A DNA stretch of 64,000 bases from Desulfitobacterium dehalogenans ATCC 51507. Lineage in GTDB: Bacteria; Bacillota; Desulfitobacteriia; Desulfitobacteriales; Desulfitobacteriaceae. The notes below the pieces were generated by a model. The model was not told the DNA's origin. It saw only the letters and a program-made list of their open reading frames with translations, and searched no databases. Shown piece after piece: positions 39,644 to 48,400 of this stretch (position 1 is its first letter; each line of letters starts with the position of its first letter). The stretch covers positions 1,426,001 through 1,490,000 of the forward strand of contig NC_018017.1 of assembly GCF_000243155.2 (NCBI RefSeq), read 5' to 3'. A program made the position numbers and the translations under genes.

Positions 39644-40966
39644 GTGAATTCAAAAGATCGCCTAAGGAGAGATGCCCTCTCTTCCAGGGAGCTAATTGAG
39701 CTGGAATGTCTACGTTTATCTTCCGATGGGTCCGGAGTGGGTTATCATAAAGGGAAAGCCACTTTTGTAACCGGACTCTTGCCAGGGGAAAGGGCCCAGG
39801 TTCAGATCCTGGAGGAGAAAAAGAACTGGCAGCGCGGAAAGCTTTTATCCATAGTCAAAGAAACAGAGTCCCGCCATCGAGTGAATCCTCCCTGTACAGT
39901 CTACGGGGTGTGTGGCGGATGCCAGCTGCAACATCTAAGCTATGAGGAGACTTTAGTGTGGAAGAAGCGCTGGGTGGAGGATAACCTTGCCAGAATAGGC
40001 AAGATTGATATGGAAAAGGTCAGGATTCATCCCACGATAGGCATGGCTGAGCCCTGGCGTTATCGCAATAAAGCCCGGCTTCACCGGGGAGAAGAGGGCA
40101 GGCTGGGCTATTATCAGGAAAGAAGCAACGCAACCGTGCCCTTTACCGATTGCTTATTAATCAGTGAATCCATGAATCATTGGGTTAAGGATATAGAGAA
40201 ATCTCTGCAAGAGTTCGCACCTGAAGTCAAGACCCTCACCTTTCGTGAAAATTCCCAAGGGAAAGGGATGCTGATCTTTGACCCGATCTCCGATCTACAA
40301 GAGATTCGGGAGTTCCTGGCAAGAAATACCCCATGTTCAGGTAAGGGAAGGGCTGTCTGGGGCATCTTCGAGGGAAAGCCGGAACTTCTCTGGGGAAAAG
40401 ACGATTTTACTGAGGAAATTCTGGGAAGGGAATTTAAAATTTCACCTCTGGCTTTTCTCCAAGTCAATCCGATACAGACACGAAACCTGTATACTAAGGC
40501 CCTTCAGTACGCAGAACTGACACCGGATAAAGTGGTCTGGGATCTCTACTCTGGTATCGGAACCATTACCTTGGCCTTAGGGGCAATAGCTAAAAGAGTT
40601 TGGGGAATCGAAGAAAACCCCTATGCCGTTCATGACGCAAAACTCAATGCTGAGCTTAATGGTATGGACAATGTTAAGTTCCTTGCCGGTAAAGTAGAGG
40701 ATACCTTGAGTCAAATCAGTGATTCCCCGGATATTGTCGTCCTCGACCCACCCCGTGCCGGTGCTCATCTCAGGGTACTTAAGGAGCTAATAGAATTACA
40801 GCCGCCACGGATAGTCTATGTCTCCTGTGATCCGGGGACGCTGGCCAGGGACTTGGGGATACTCCAAAATGGCGGATATCAAGTGCGGGAAGCACAGCCG
40901 GTGGATATGTTTCCGTGGACGAGCCATGTGGAGACCACAATCCTGTTGCAACGTCAAAACGCTTGA
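39644..40966 (+). CDS. RNA (uracil-5-)-methyltransferase, RumA/RlmCD family
   Basis: 440 residues: TRAM domain (LECLRLSSDGSGVGYHKG), cysteines CTVYGVCGGCQLQH for a 4Fe-4S cluster, and the SAM-binding fold WDLYSGIGTITLALG, VVLDPPRAG and catalytic YVSCDPGT. Makes 5-methyluridine in rRNA, probably one or both of the 23S sites. GTG start after AAGGAGG. Target position not resolvable from sequence. Last core gene before the accessory island. Confidence 0.93.
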   Translation: MNSKDRLRRDALSSRELIELECLRLSSDGSGVGYHKGKATFVTGLLPGERAQVQILEEKKNWQRGKLLSIVKETESRHRVNPPCTVYGVCGGCQLQHLSYEETLVWKKRWVEDNLARIGKIDMEKVRIHPTIGMAEPWRYRNKARLHRGEEGRLGYYQERSNATVPFTDCLLISESMNHWVKDIEKSLQEFAPEVKTLTFRENSQGKGMLIFDPISDLQEIREFLARNTPCSGKGRAVWGIFEGKPELLWGKDDFTEEILGREFKISPLAFLQVNPIQTRNLYTKALQYAELTPDKVVWDLYSGIGTITLALGAIAKRVWGIEENPYAVHDAKLNAELNGMDNVKFLAGKVEDTLSQISDSPDIVVLDPPRAGAHLRVLKELIELQPPRIVYVSCDPGTLARDLGILQNGGYQVREAQPVDMFPWTSHVETTILLQRQNA

Positions 40967-41005
40967 TAAAAGCGGGTTCGCGGGGTTGTTGTTGAAATAT
41001 GCTTT

Positions 41006-41043
41006 GACGTGAAAGGACGATGCTTTCACGTCTTTTCTTTTTG
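41006..41043 (+). terminator. Terminator after the RNA methyltransferase gene
   Basis: GACGTGAAAG / CTTTCACGTC, 7-base loop, then TTTTCTTTTT. Confidence 0.85.
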
Positions 41044-41095
41044 CAAAATATTCATGAGGTTGCCCTATTTTACATTAGATGATGAAGGAATGTAG

Positions 41096-42355
41096 ATGAA
41101 AACTGTCAGGATTATTCCCGCTATACCTAAAGAGAATATAAAGCTTAGGGTTGCCGCCTATTGCCGGGTGAGCACGTATGGACCGGCGCAGCTTCGCAGC
41201 CTGGAGCTTCAGATAAAAACTTATACCAGGATGATACAAAGTCATCCTGACTGGATTTTTGCCGGCGTATTTTTTGACGTGGGTAAAAGCGGACTGCGGC
41301 GAAGCGGAAGGAGTGGACTGGATAAAATGCTAAAGAAAGCGGCGAAAGGCAAAATCGATTACATTATCACCAAGTCAATCAGCAGGGTATCGAGGGACAC
41401 TCTGGAGGTATTGAAAATTATAAGATTTTTAAGAGAGCGAGGGATCAATATGCATTTTGAAAACGAGGGTCTGGATTCAATCGAAATAGGTAAGGAATTT
41501 GAGATTACATTGAGAGGAATGCTGGCTCAGGACGAGAGCCGGAATACCAGCGAGAATATCCAGTGGGGATTCCAACGCAAGTTTGAGAAGGGCGATATTT
41601 TTACGAAGTATAAAAGTTTTATGGGGTATACCTGCATAGACGATGAAATTGTCATTGTCCCGGAGCAGGCAGAGGTTGTCAGAAAAATGTTTGACTTGTA
41701 TTTGCAGGGTCTGTCATTTGGACAAATAAAGGCTTATTTGGAGTCTCAGGGGATTAAAACTGTAACGGGTAAAGAGGTTTGGGATAAGAAAACGATTCAG
41801 AAGATGCTGAAGAACGAAAAGTACAAGGGCGATACGATGTTACAAAAGACTTTTACCGAGGATTTTATGACCGGTAAGAAAAGAAAAAATATTGGCCAAC
41901 GCTATCGGTATTACGTAAAGGACAGCCATCCGGCGATTGTTTCTGCCGAAGTGTTTAATAAAGTGCAGGAAGAAATGGCAAGGCGTGGAGGATTAGTTCA
42001 CAAAGAGGATGGCACGGTAGAATCCAGTGGAAGCAAATACAACGGTAAATATCTTTTGGGGAATTTGCTCATGTGTGGTAATTGCGGAGCATCTTATCGG
42101 AGAAGAACAGAAAGAGGCAAGGTGGTTTGGAGATGTGCTACGAGGGTGGAGAAAGGAACAGCAGCATGTTTCAATTCACCTACATTGGATGAAGAGTGGA
42201 TCAAAAGCTGTCTCGGTGAAGCGGTTTGTGAACATGGTATTTATGAGGAAACTTTCGTCAGGAATACCATTGAAAATATACGGGTTTTTGAAGAGCATAT
42301 TTTAATTTGCTATAAAGATAAGTTGTGTATCAATATCAAATTAAATGGTAGATGA
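41096..42355 (+). CDS. Large serine recombinase
   Basis: 419 residues. Resolvase domain with nucleophile Ser26 in YCRVST, ISRVSRDTLE, a recombinase domain (about 180-290), a zinc-ribbon (CGNCGASY ... C ... C, about 330-370) and a C-terminal helix. Such enzymes integrate and excise phages and conjugative elements without cofactors. It lies right after the methyltransferase terminator and marks the left part of an accessory island. Short for the family (450-550), so the tail may be reduced. AAGGA precedes the ATG. Confidence 0.92.
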   Translation: MKTVRIIPAIPKENIKLRVAAYCRVSTYGPAQLRSLELQIKTYTRMIQSHPDWIFAGVFFDVGKSGLRRSGRSGLDKMLKKAAKGKIDYIITKSISRVSRDTLEVLKIIRFLRERGINMHFENEGLDSIEIGKEFEITLRGMLAQDESRNTSENIQWGFQRKFEKGDIFTKYKSFMGYTCIDDEIVIVPEQAEVVRKMFDLYLQGLSFGQIKAYLESQGIKTVTGKEVWDKKTIQKMLKNEKYKGDTMLQKTFTEDFMTGKKRKNIGQRYRYYVKDSHPAIVSAEVFNKVQEEMARRGGLVHKEDGTVESSGSKYNGKYLLGNLLMCGNCGASYRRRTERGKVVWRCATRVEKGTAACFNSPTLDEEWIKSCLGEAVCEHGIYEETFVRNTIENIRVFEEHILICYKDKLCINIKLNGR

Positions 42356-42410
42356 AAGATTTGTAAGGGGCAGCGAGACGGCAATAATGAAGTGTTGTAC
42401 CGGATAGGCA

Positions 42411-42475
42411 GCCAAAATAAAACTGATGTGAAGCGTAGCAGATTGATACACTCCACTCGGTTTTTATTTTGGCCA
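42411..42475 (+). terminator. Imperfect hairpin downstream of the recombinase
   Basis: GCCAAAATAAAA pairs with TTTTTATTTTGGC across a 36-base loop; likely a terminator. The gap to the next gene (42356-42873) also holds a stop-interrupted short frame. Confidence 0.5.
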
Positions 42476-42575
42476 GAAGGGAAAAGTTAATTGGGAATAA
42501 TGAATAATAATGTATTATCTTCTCCGGAATGGTAAGATGTGTATATAAAATTAACTCTAGGGAGTGATTCTTCTT

Positions 42576-42782
42576 ATGTACATTTTGTAAAACACGGACC
42601 ATTTTGATGAGGAAATCGATTCAAAATTCAACAAGATCATAGCAGAAAGTCAAGGTAATTTCGTTTATAGTGTGATGAGTATACAGCTGAGCAGACTAGA
42701 GCAGAGAAAGCAATGCTTGTCGTCAATAAGTGCGGAAAAGATAAGAGCTTATTCTTTTAATAAAAAAAGGGGTAGGGTTTAA
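42576..42782 (+). pseudogene. Short frame interrupted by a stop after four codons
   Basis: AGGGAGTG precedes ATG TAC ATT TTG TAA; the same frame then continues to 42782 (HFDEEIDSKFNKIIAESQGN near the start). The in-frame TAA leaves 63 codons that look like a helical protein. Either a dead gene or translation starts inside it. Product not recognised. Confidence 0.4.
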
Positions 42783-42873
42783 ACTCCACCGACTTAACGA
42801 AAAAACAACCCCATTTTAGGTAGATATGAGAAATTTTTAGTTTAAACAAAAACCAAAGGAGATGTCAAGAAAA

Positions 42874-43404
42874 ATGCCAGAAGATAATAATGCTCTATCA
42901 GATACAGTAAAAGTGATTTCAATGCTTAAACTGGATAATGGTGTGGTGATTGACTCACAAGAACTCAGCCCTGAACAACGTCAAGCATATATTGAGTTTG
43001 CTATTCATTTGGCCGCCCCAAAACTCGCAAAATTGCTTTCCGAGGGATTGTCGACCTCAGCGGAATCAAAAGAGGAAATATCTTCAGCCCATGTAGCAAA
43101 TGAAGCATTTTTTAACTATCCGCCAATGATGACTGTTAAGCAAGCAGCTGAATTTCTCAATGTGGGAGAGTCAACAGTACGAGAAATGGAACGTCGTTGG
43201 CAAGGCAAATTCTTTCCGGCAGTTCGAATGGGAAGCAGCATTCGTATACCAAGAGATGAGTTGATTCAATGGGTGAAAAGTGGTGGAATTAATAAGTATA
43301 AAGAAGAGATTGCTAGAGCGGACGCGGAGTATGAACAACAAAGAAAAGGACAGTATTATGCCTCAAGTAGCCGCAAAAGAAGCCTTACTCCGAAGACGAA
43401 ATGA
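42874..43404 (+). CDS. Excisionase-like helix-turn-helix protein
   Basis: 176 residues. An MerR/Xis-type helix-turn-helix lies near 88-140 (MTVKQAAEFLNVGESTVREM ... IRIPRDELIQWVKSGG), preceded by 85 residues of unknown structure. Excisionase-family domains bind DNA and direct recombination by an integrase; here it lies near a serine recombinase. The ATG is that 12 bases after AAAGGAG; an upstream ATG abuts the site. May instead regulate transcription. Confidence 0.72.
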   Translation: MPEDNNALSDTVKVISMLKLDNGVVIDSQELSPEQRQAYIEFAIHLAAPKLAKLLSEGLSTSAESKEEISSAHVANEAFFNYPPMMTVKQAAEFLNVGESTVREMERRWQGKFFPAVRMGSSIRIPRDELIQWVKSGGINKYKEEIARADAEYEQQRKGQYYASSSRKRSLTPKTK

Positions 43405-43456
43405 AAAATATAGGCAAGTTTGTTAACCTTGAAAGATGCTTTTAGAAGGTGATTCA

Positions 43457-44686
43457 ATGGATTTTCGTAATATAACGCAGGATGAGAGAGAGGCAATATA
43501 TAACGAAGTGTGGACAGACCCTGTAACCATAGTTGCAAAAAGGTATAATATGTCCGATAACGGCTTAAGGAAACATTGCAGGAGACTTTGGATTCCATTG
43601 CCTCCAAACGGCTATTGGGCAAGAGTTAAAGCAGGGCAAAAGGTGCCAAAGCCGGAATTGCCAAAAGTCAGGGGAGAACTAAAAAGGCATGTTAGTAATT
43701 ATTTTATTAAATTCAGAGGAGATATTGATCAAATAACAGATGCTGAGTTAATGTCTGAAGAAGAATTAAGCTTATTAACCGAAGAAACCAGGACTCTTAT
43801 TCGCGAAACATGCTCTCAAATCCAAGTTAAAAGTCAACTCAGAAATCCTCATGATTTAATAACAAAACATAAAGAAGAAATAGCATATAGAAAAAAGAGA
43901 GACAGGGATTTACAACAGGCTAGTTTTAATTCGGATTATCATGAAATAGTAAAAAGAAAATACCGCGATAACGTGGGAATTCTTCCTATCCATGTTTCTG
44001 ATGCCAATATAAATAGGGCTTATAGAATATTGGATACGTTAATTCATGCCATTGAGGATATGGAAGGGTATATTCAGGTTGGACAAGATTCGGGCAAGGA
44101 TAAAGCCAATTTTACGGTAATGCATTCAAACTTATGTTTTGAATTGAAAGAAGAGAAAAGCAAGAAGAGATCCTCGCCAGAAAGTACTGAAATACTGCCC
44201 AACATGGAATTATCATTTTTAGCAAAAAGCTGGTTTGATCATGAATTTAAATATAGCCTGGAATATAAAGACAAGAATAACGAACCTTTGGAAGACCAAG
44301 TAGGAAATATCATCTACGATATATTTGCCGTTGCAAATAAATTGTTAGCCTTAGAAAAAATGGAGGAAAGAGAAGCACATAGAAAAGAAGAAGAATGGAA
44401 AAGGCAGCGACGGCTGGAAAAGATGAGAAACGGCGAATTGGAAGAGGTGAAACTGCTGCAACAGGCTGCTTCTGATTGGGACAATGCTCAAAAAATAAGA
44501 AGGTTTACTGACGCTATGGAGTCAATAATCAGCCAGGTTGCTGACGAGAAGCAACAAGCAAAGCTTGTTAGGTGGCTGAAATGGGCAAGGGATAAGGCAG
44601 ATTGGCTTGATCCTCTGACTGAAAACGAAGATGAATTGTTAGGAAAGAGCCGACATCTGTTTGATTTAATAAATAATCTGGATTGA
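43457..44686 (+). CDS. Helical protein of mobile elements, unrecognised
   Basis: 409 residues. The N-terminal 60 residues look like a helix-turn-helix (WTDPVTIVAKRYNMSDNGLR, CRRLWIPLPPNGYWARV), a family of which I have seen members in mobile elements, function unknown. The rest is largely helical and charged, with a coiled segment near 310-350. AAGGTGA precedes the ATG. Only 52 bases from the excisionase-like gene, so possibly one operon. Confidence 0.55.
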   Translation: MDFRNITQDEREAIYNEVWTDPVTIVAKRYNMSDNGLRKHCRRLWIPLPPNGYWARVKAGQKVPKPELPKVRGELKRHVSNYFIKFRGDIDQITDAELMSEEELSLLTEETRTLIRETCSQIQVKSQLRNPHDLITKHKEEIAYRKKRDRDLQQASFNSDYHEIVKRKYRDNVGILPIHVSDANINRAYRILDTLIHAIEDMEGYIQVGQDSGKDKANFTVMHSNLCFELKEEKSKKRSSPESTEILPNMELSFLAKSWFDHEFKYSLEYKDKNNEPLEDQVGNIIYDIFAVANKLLALEKMEEREAHRKEEEWKRQRRLEKMRNGELEEVKLLQQAASDWDNAQKIRRFTDAMESIISQVADEKQQAKLVRWLKWARDKADWLDPLTENEDELLGKSRHLFDLINNLD

Positions 44687-44830
44687 TAATGCAAATAGCC
44701 TAAGTCAAAATAATGCTGCCAAATAAGTTGTTTTCTATAGGGGGCTGTAATGAACTTTGTGCTTTTAGAATCAACCATCAGGGTAATATTGAGTTAACCC
44801 AATCCGGAAAAAAGATAGGCAGCTTCTACC

Positions 44831-44992
44831 GGCATCATTTTTGTATTCTCAAAGCATGTGGAAGCGATAATTCTGATGACGCGTAGTGGTTCGAGCGAGA
44901 AAAAGTAGAGGTTGACCACAACATATAGTGGTTTTGGGTCGATTTCAGGGCCGAAAAACAGCAAAAAATGACGTTTTTTGACCTCGGAAAAA
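44831..44992. repeat. Intergenic repeat, copy A
   Basis: Part of the 415-base gap between two genes. It shares with copy B (55665-55827) the order GGCATC..TTTTTGTATYCTCAA, TGATGACG, TAGTGGT, TATATAG, TTTTGGG, GCAAAAAA and a final T-rich hairpin. It contains TTGACC and TATAGT elements that could be a promoter. Precedes the coiled-coil protein gene. Confidence 0.6.
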
Positions 44993-45101
44993 GGGCGAAA
45001 ATATAGATGACATTATAAATTCATAGGAAAATGAGTGATTCAGAGACTTCAATAGTTGAAAAAGCAATTTGTGAAAGTTCAAGTAGGGAAAGGGTGAAAT
45101 A

Positions 45102-45635
45102 ATGACGAATGATAAATTTGGTGGTATAAAATTACCTGATAATTTTAATCTTGATTTGACTAAAACTATTAATTTGGCTTCAGGTGTACAGGCTCAAATT
45201 GATGAAAGTAATAGACGAACCATGCAACTTGCCGTGGAAGCATATAATAATCGTCAAAGAGAGTTAAAAGCCATTGAGCAAACCGCAATGAATACAGCAG
45301 AAACAAATCTTAAATTACAGAAAGTAGTGGATAATCAAAATGCATATATTGATATATTGAAAGAGCAGTTGGCTACGCAGAAGAAGCAAATGGAACTGAA
45401 TGAAGAGCAATTGGGAATTCTTAATAATATCTTTGCATCAGGAGAAGATGGAGTTATTGTTGAAAAGGAAATCATGAAACTTATTCAAGATCAAATAGAT
45501 ACAAGCCATCCACTATGGGATTATGTTAAAGATAAAGGCGGAGATGTTGCAGTAGCTGGAGTTACCGCTGGGGCACCTGTTATATATGCTTCGATAAAGA
45601 TGTATTTAGCATCAAAAGGAATAATGCTGCCGTAA
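45102..45635 (+). CDS. Coiled-coil protein of unknown function
   Basis: 177 residues. A central coiled coil (about 30-110) is followed by a helical tail with a weak hydrophobic stretch (VAVAGVTAGAPVIYASIKMYLA). No cysteines or catalytic motif. GGGAAAGGGTG precedes the ATG. Located between an intergenic repeat copy and a terminator; possibly a small conflict or element-borne protein. Not recognised. Confidence 0.55.
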   Translation: MTNDKFGGIKLPDNFNLDLTKTINLASGVQAQIDESNRRTMQLAVEAYNNRQRELKAIEQTAMNTAETNLKLQKVVDNQNAYIDILKEQLATQKKQMELNEEQLGILNNIFASGEDGVIVEKEIMKLIQDQIDTSHPLWDYVKDKGGDVAVAGVTAGAPVIYASIKMYLASKGIMLP

Positions 45636-45676
45636 CAGACATTGCGGGTAATAGAATTGAATAAGTGAAAAAATAT

Positions 45677-45731
45677 GAGGCGGAGTTTTTAGATCAACTT
45701 AAATGATCTATAGACTCCGCCTCTTTTTTTA
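45677..45731 (+). terminator. Terminator after the coiled-coil protein gene
   Basis: Arms GAGGCGGAGT / ACTCCGCCTC with further pairing (AGATCA/TGATCT) inside and seven Ts after. Confidence 0.85.
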
Positions 45732-46112
45732 TACCCAAAATCAGAAAGAGAGGAAGACAAGTATGTCGAAATTTTTTATGTATGGCTCAGAGCTTCAAGA
45801 AATTGAATAGCTAATGGTGCTTGTACCGAATTTTTTACCAAGAAGAAGTGGGGTGATTGTTGTGCAGAGATTTAGAAGTGAGGAAGGGTCAACAAGATTT
45901 GAAAGAGACTATGAACACATCACAGCGTATTGTAGCTCGAATGCATCCGGTAGAGTCTCAAATCAAATTGCTGGTGGAGTCATTAATTATGAAGAGATTG
46001 TCAGCAACTGCTTCGAGAAATGTGAATCTCATCATCTGAACGTGCGGCTCGGGGATTTAATCAGGAACCACGATGGAGAGCTCTTCTTAAGTCCAAAGCA
46101 TCGTTCCAGATT

Positions 46113-46121
46113 CCAAACGGT
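46113..46121. repeat. Target-site duplication, left copy
   Basis: CCAAACGGT, identical to 47474-47482 on the other side of the insertion sequence. Confidence 0.9.
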
Positions 46122-47473
46122 GAGAGTGTAAAATAAATTGTGCTTTTAGCGATCCTCTCTATATAATTTAAAGCATGAGGAGAGGTTAAAAGAATGGCTA
46201 AAAAAGACAAGACTCCCAAAATCATGACCAGTGAACAGATGAAGGAATTTATCAAAGAAAACAACATCCAGACGGTTGAGGATATCCAAAGTGTCCTTAA
46301 GAATCTCTTTGCTGAAACGCTGCAGGGCATGCTGGAAGGCGAATTGGATACCCAGCTGGGCTATACCAAGCATGATGATACCAACAAAGCTACCGACAAT
46401 CGGAGAAATGGACATAGTTCCAAGTCGGTTCGCAGCGATTATGGTGAAGTGGAACTCGAGGTTCCGAGAGATCGTAAAGGCGAATTTGAGCCGCTGATCG
46501 TGAAGAAAAACCAGCGTAATGTCACCGGAATTGAAGATCAGATCATCGCTCTGTATTCTAAGGGGGTTAGCACCCGAGACATTCAGAGCCACCTGGAACA
46601 GCTCTATGGGATCGGTGTATCCCCCACTCTGATTTCGAATGTAACGAACAAAATCATGCCGACCATCAAAGAATGGCAAAGCCGTCCTCTCCAGAAGACC
46701 TATGCGATTGTCTTTCTGGATGCGATCCACTACAAGGTAAAACAGGAGGGCATGATTGTCAATAAAGCCTCCTACATGGTCATCGGCATCGACATGGATG
46801 GGCGCAAGGATGTTTTAGGAATCTGGATCGGGGAAAATGAAACCGCGAAGTTCTGGCTGGTCGTATTGAACGAGCTTAAGAACCGAGGTGTTGAAGATAT
46901 TCTGATCATCAGCGTCGATAACCTAAAAGGCTTTAATGAAGCGATTCAAGCGTGCTATCCCAAGACCGAAATCCAAAAGTGCATCGTTCATCAAATCAGG
47001 AACAGTGTACGATTTGTTAATTATAAAGATCTGAAAAAAGTAACCGGGGCCTTGAAGCCCATTTATTCCGCTGCCTCAGAACAAGCGGGATTAGAGGCAT
47101 TGGAAGATTTCAATCAAGCCTGGGGAGGCAAATATCCCCTGATTATGAATTCTTGGCGAAACAACTGGCCTGAACTCTCAACCTTCTTCAAGTATCCCCC
47201 TGAAATTCGGAAAATCATCTATACGACGAATATCATTGAGAGCTACCATCGCCAACTCAGGAAAGTAACCAAAGGGAAGACGATTTTTCCAACCGACGAT
47301 GCTTTACTCAAAATGCTCTACCTGGTCACCCAGGACGTGATGAAAAAATGGACTGGGCGTGTACATAATTGGGGACAAATCCTGTTGCAGATGTCTGTAT
47401 TTTTCCCAGATCGGGTTGCTCAATATTTACCATGATAGGTTGGATACTAAAAGCACAAAGTTCTTTACAGACC
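46122..47473 (+). mobile_element. IS256-family insertion sequence, complete
   Basis: 1352 bases bounded by imperfect inverted repeats (left GAGAGTGTAAAATAAATTGTGC, right GGTCTGTAAAGAACTTTGTGC read inward; the shared core ends TTGTGCTTTTAG) and by 9-base duplications. Carries one intact transposase. Looks recent and probably mobile. Confidence 0.92.
46194..47435 (+). CDS. IS256-family transposase
   Basis: 413 residues, intact. Begins MAKKDKTPKIMTSEQMKEF; carries the Mutator/IS256 motifs, with DDE residues in VFLDAIHYK (about 176), VIGIDMDGRKDVLGIWIGENE, ISVDNLKGFNEAI, and YTTNIIESYHRQLRK. Catalyses transposition of the surrounding element. GGAGAGG before the start. Confidence 0.96.
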   Translation: MAKKDKTPKIMTSEQMKEFIKENNIQTVEDIQSVLKNLFAETLQGMLEGELDTQLGYTKHDDTNKATDNRRNGHSSKSVRSDYGEVELEVPRDRKGEFEPLIVKKNQRNVTGIEDQIIALYSKGVSTRDIQSHLEQLYGIGVSPTLISNVTNKIMPTIKEWQSRPLQKTYAIVFLDAIHYKVKQEGMIVNKASYMVIGIDMDGRKDVLGIWIGENETAKFWLVVLNELKNRGVEDILIISVDNLKGFNEAIQACYPKTEIQKCIVHQIRNSVRFVNYKDLKKVTGALKPIYSAASEQAGLEALEDFNQAWGGKYPLIMNSWRNNWPELSTFFKYPPEIRKIIYTTNIIESYHRQLRKVTKGKTIFPTDDALLKMLYLVTQDVMKKWTGRVHNWGQILLQMSVFFPDRVAQYLP

Positions 47474-47482
47474 CCAAACGGT
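47474..47482. repeat. Target-site duplication, right copy
   Basis: CCAAACGGT, matching 46113-46121. Confidence 0.9.
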
Positions 47483-47683
47483 CTGTCGAATACAAAATGA
47501 AGCCACTGAAAATCGAAGCCCAGCCTATCTGGCAACATTGTTTTTACTGACTGCAGATGATAACTTGTGGTGTACTGCAAAGGATCACATCTACCTGGAC
47601 CGCTTTGATTTCAAGAAGATGCATCTGAACGGAATCAACACCGATGGCTATGCTATCTATCAAATGGTTAAAACTATGAGCTA

Positions 47684-48046
47684 ATGGAAGACGGTAACCT
47701 TGGATATGCCTGTGTTTTTAAAAGAGAAAATCAAGGAATGCATACCGATTATATGTTCAAGATGACGGCAGAAAACATTGCTAATTTTATTGGAAAGAAC
47801 GCATATATAGCAGACAAGATTATTATGACAGATATTTGTGATAGATTGATTTGTGAATCAGTTTTTGGTGGATTTCTAATGAATTGCCCAGATCAGGATT
47901 TATGTCATGATATTATTCCACACCTAGCTCCAATCCAGATGGGAGAAGCAGAATCTATAGACTTTCCGGTGGCAACCAGAGAAGAAATGGAAGAACTTTG
48001 GTCTGAAGAAGAGGCAGTGATGCAGGCAGAATTTTGGATGTTTTAA
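47684..48046 (+). CDS. Small acidic protein of an integrative element, unrecognised
   Basis: 120 residues; acidic C terminus (EEMEELWSEEEAVMQAEFWMF). The region KIIMTDICDRLICESVFGGFLMN then CPDQD resembles small accessory proteins seen on Firmicute conjugative elements; I cannot name a function. Its start overlaps the stop of the IS-split gene, so it once was its operon partner, and the insertion may now limit its expression. Confidence 0.5.
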   Translation: MEDGNLGYACVFKRENQGMHTDYMFKMTAENIANFIGKNAYIADKIIMTDICDRLICESVFGGFLMNCPDQDLCHDIIPHLAPIQMGEAESIDFPVATREEMEELWSEEEAVMQAEFWMF

Positions 48047-48157
48047 ATGGGATAGTTACCAAATATTTGGTCGAATCTTCTTGTTGAAAACTTCTCACGG
48101 GAGTAAAATTGATATAACAATGTTGTTGATGATGTTATTCCTTTGGGAGGTAAGAAA

Positions 48158-48400
48158 ATGCCAACTGTGAATGAATTATTAGATAAAGTAAAGACTGAAT
48201 TATCAAATCTATTATCTGGAGAAGTGTTCCTTTTACGAGATCTGTTCAAGGGATACGAATGGAACCGGATTTCTAGAAGTGATCGATTGCTCCTTGGCAC
48301 CTTATTTCTCAACTATATAAAGACAGATGATATAGGGGTTGTACCGATAGAAAAGACTTCGTCGGGGCAGCAGAGATATAAGAAGGGAGAAAGCGAATGA
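48158..48400 (+). CDS. DUF1413-like small protein coupled to the ABC-3C operon
   Basis: 80 residues (MPTVNELLDKVKTELSNLLSG, then EVFLLRDLFKGYEWNRISRSD, RLLLGTLFLNYI). The LKDLF..YEW.R pattern recalls DUF1413. GGGAGG precedes the ATG. Its TGA overlaps the ATG of the nuclease-like gene (ATGA), so both are probably translated together. Role unknown; as the first, coupled gene of a conflict operon it could be a regulator, antitoxin-like partner or fourth component. Might alternatively be a left-over of the conjugative element. Confidence 0.65.
   Translation: MPTVNELLDKVKTELSNLLSGEVFLLRDLFKGYEWNRISRSDRLLLGTLFLNYIKTDDIGVVPIEKTSSGQQRYKKGESE

Larger units (their letters stand above)
45763..47684 (+). 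pseudogene. Conjugative-element-type gene (DUF6075-like) split by IS256-family insertion
   Basis: Removing 46122-47473 and one 9-base duplicate joins ...GELFLSPKHRSRFQTV to CRIQNEATENRSPAYLATLF..., one continuous frame ending at TAA 47682-47684. The C-terminal half recalls DUF6075 proteins of integrative elements (memory-based). The frame also has a TAG at 45808-45810, 15 codons after an ATG with AGAGGAAG before it, so it may already have been damaged; overlapping frames make the N-terminal half uncertain. Its stop overlaps the next gene's start (TAATG). Confidence 0.65.

Noticed and set aside
41044-41095. attL site of the serine recombinase
   Set aside because: No matching short crossover sequence was found by eye near the right end of the island.
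45857-46039. 60-residue frame left of the IS256 element
   Set aside because: Overlaps the frame that is restored by IS removal; cannot decide by eye, so not listed as a gene.
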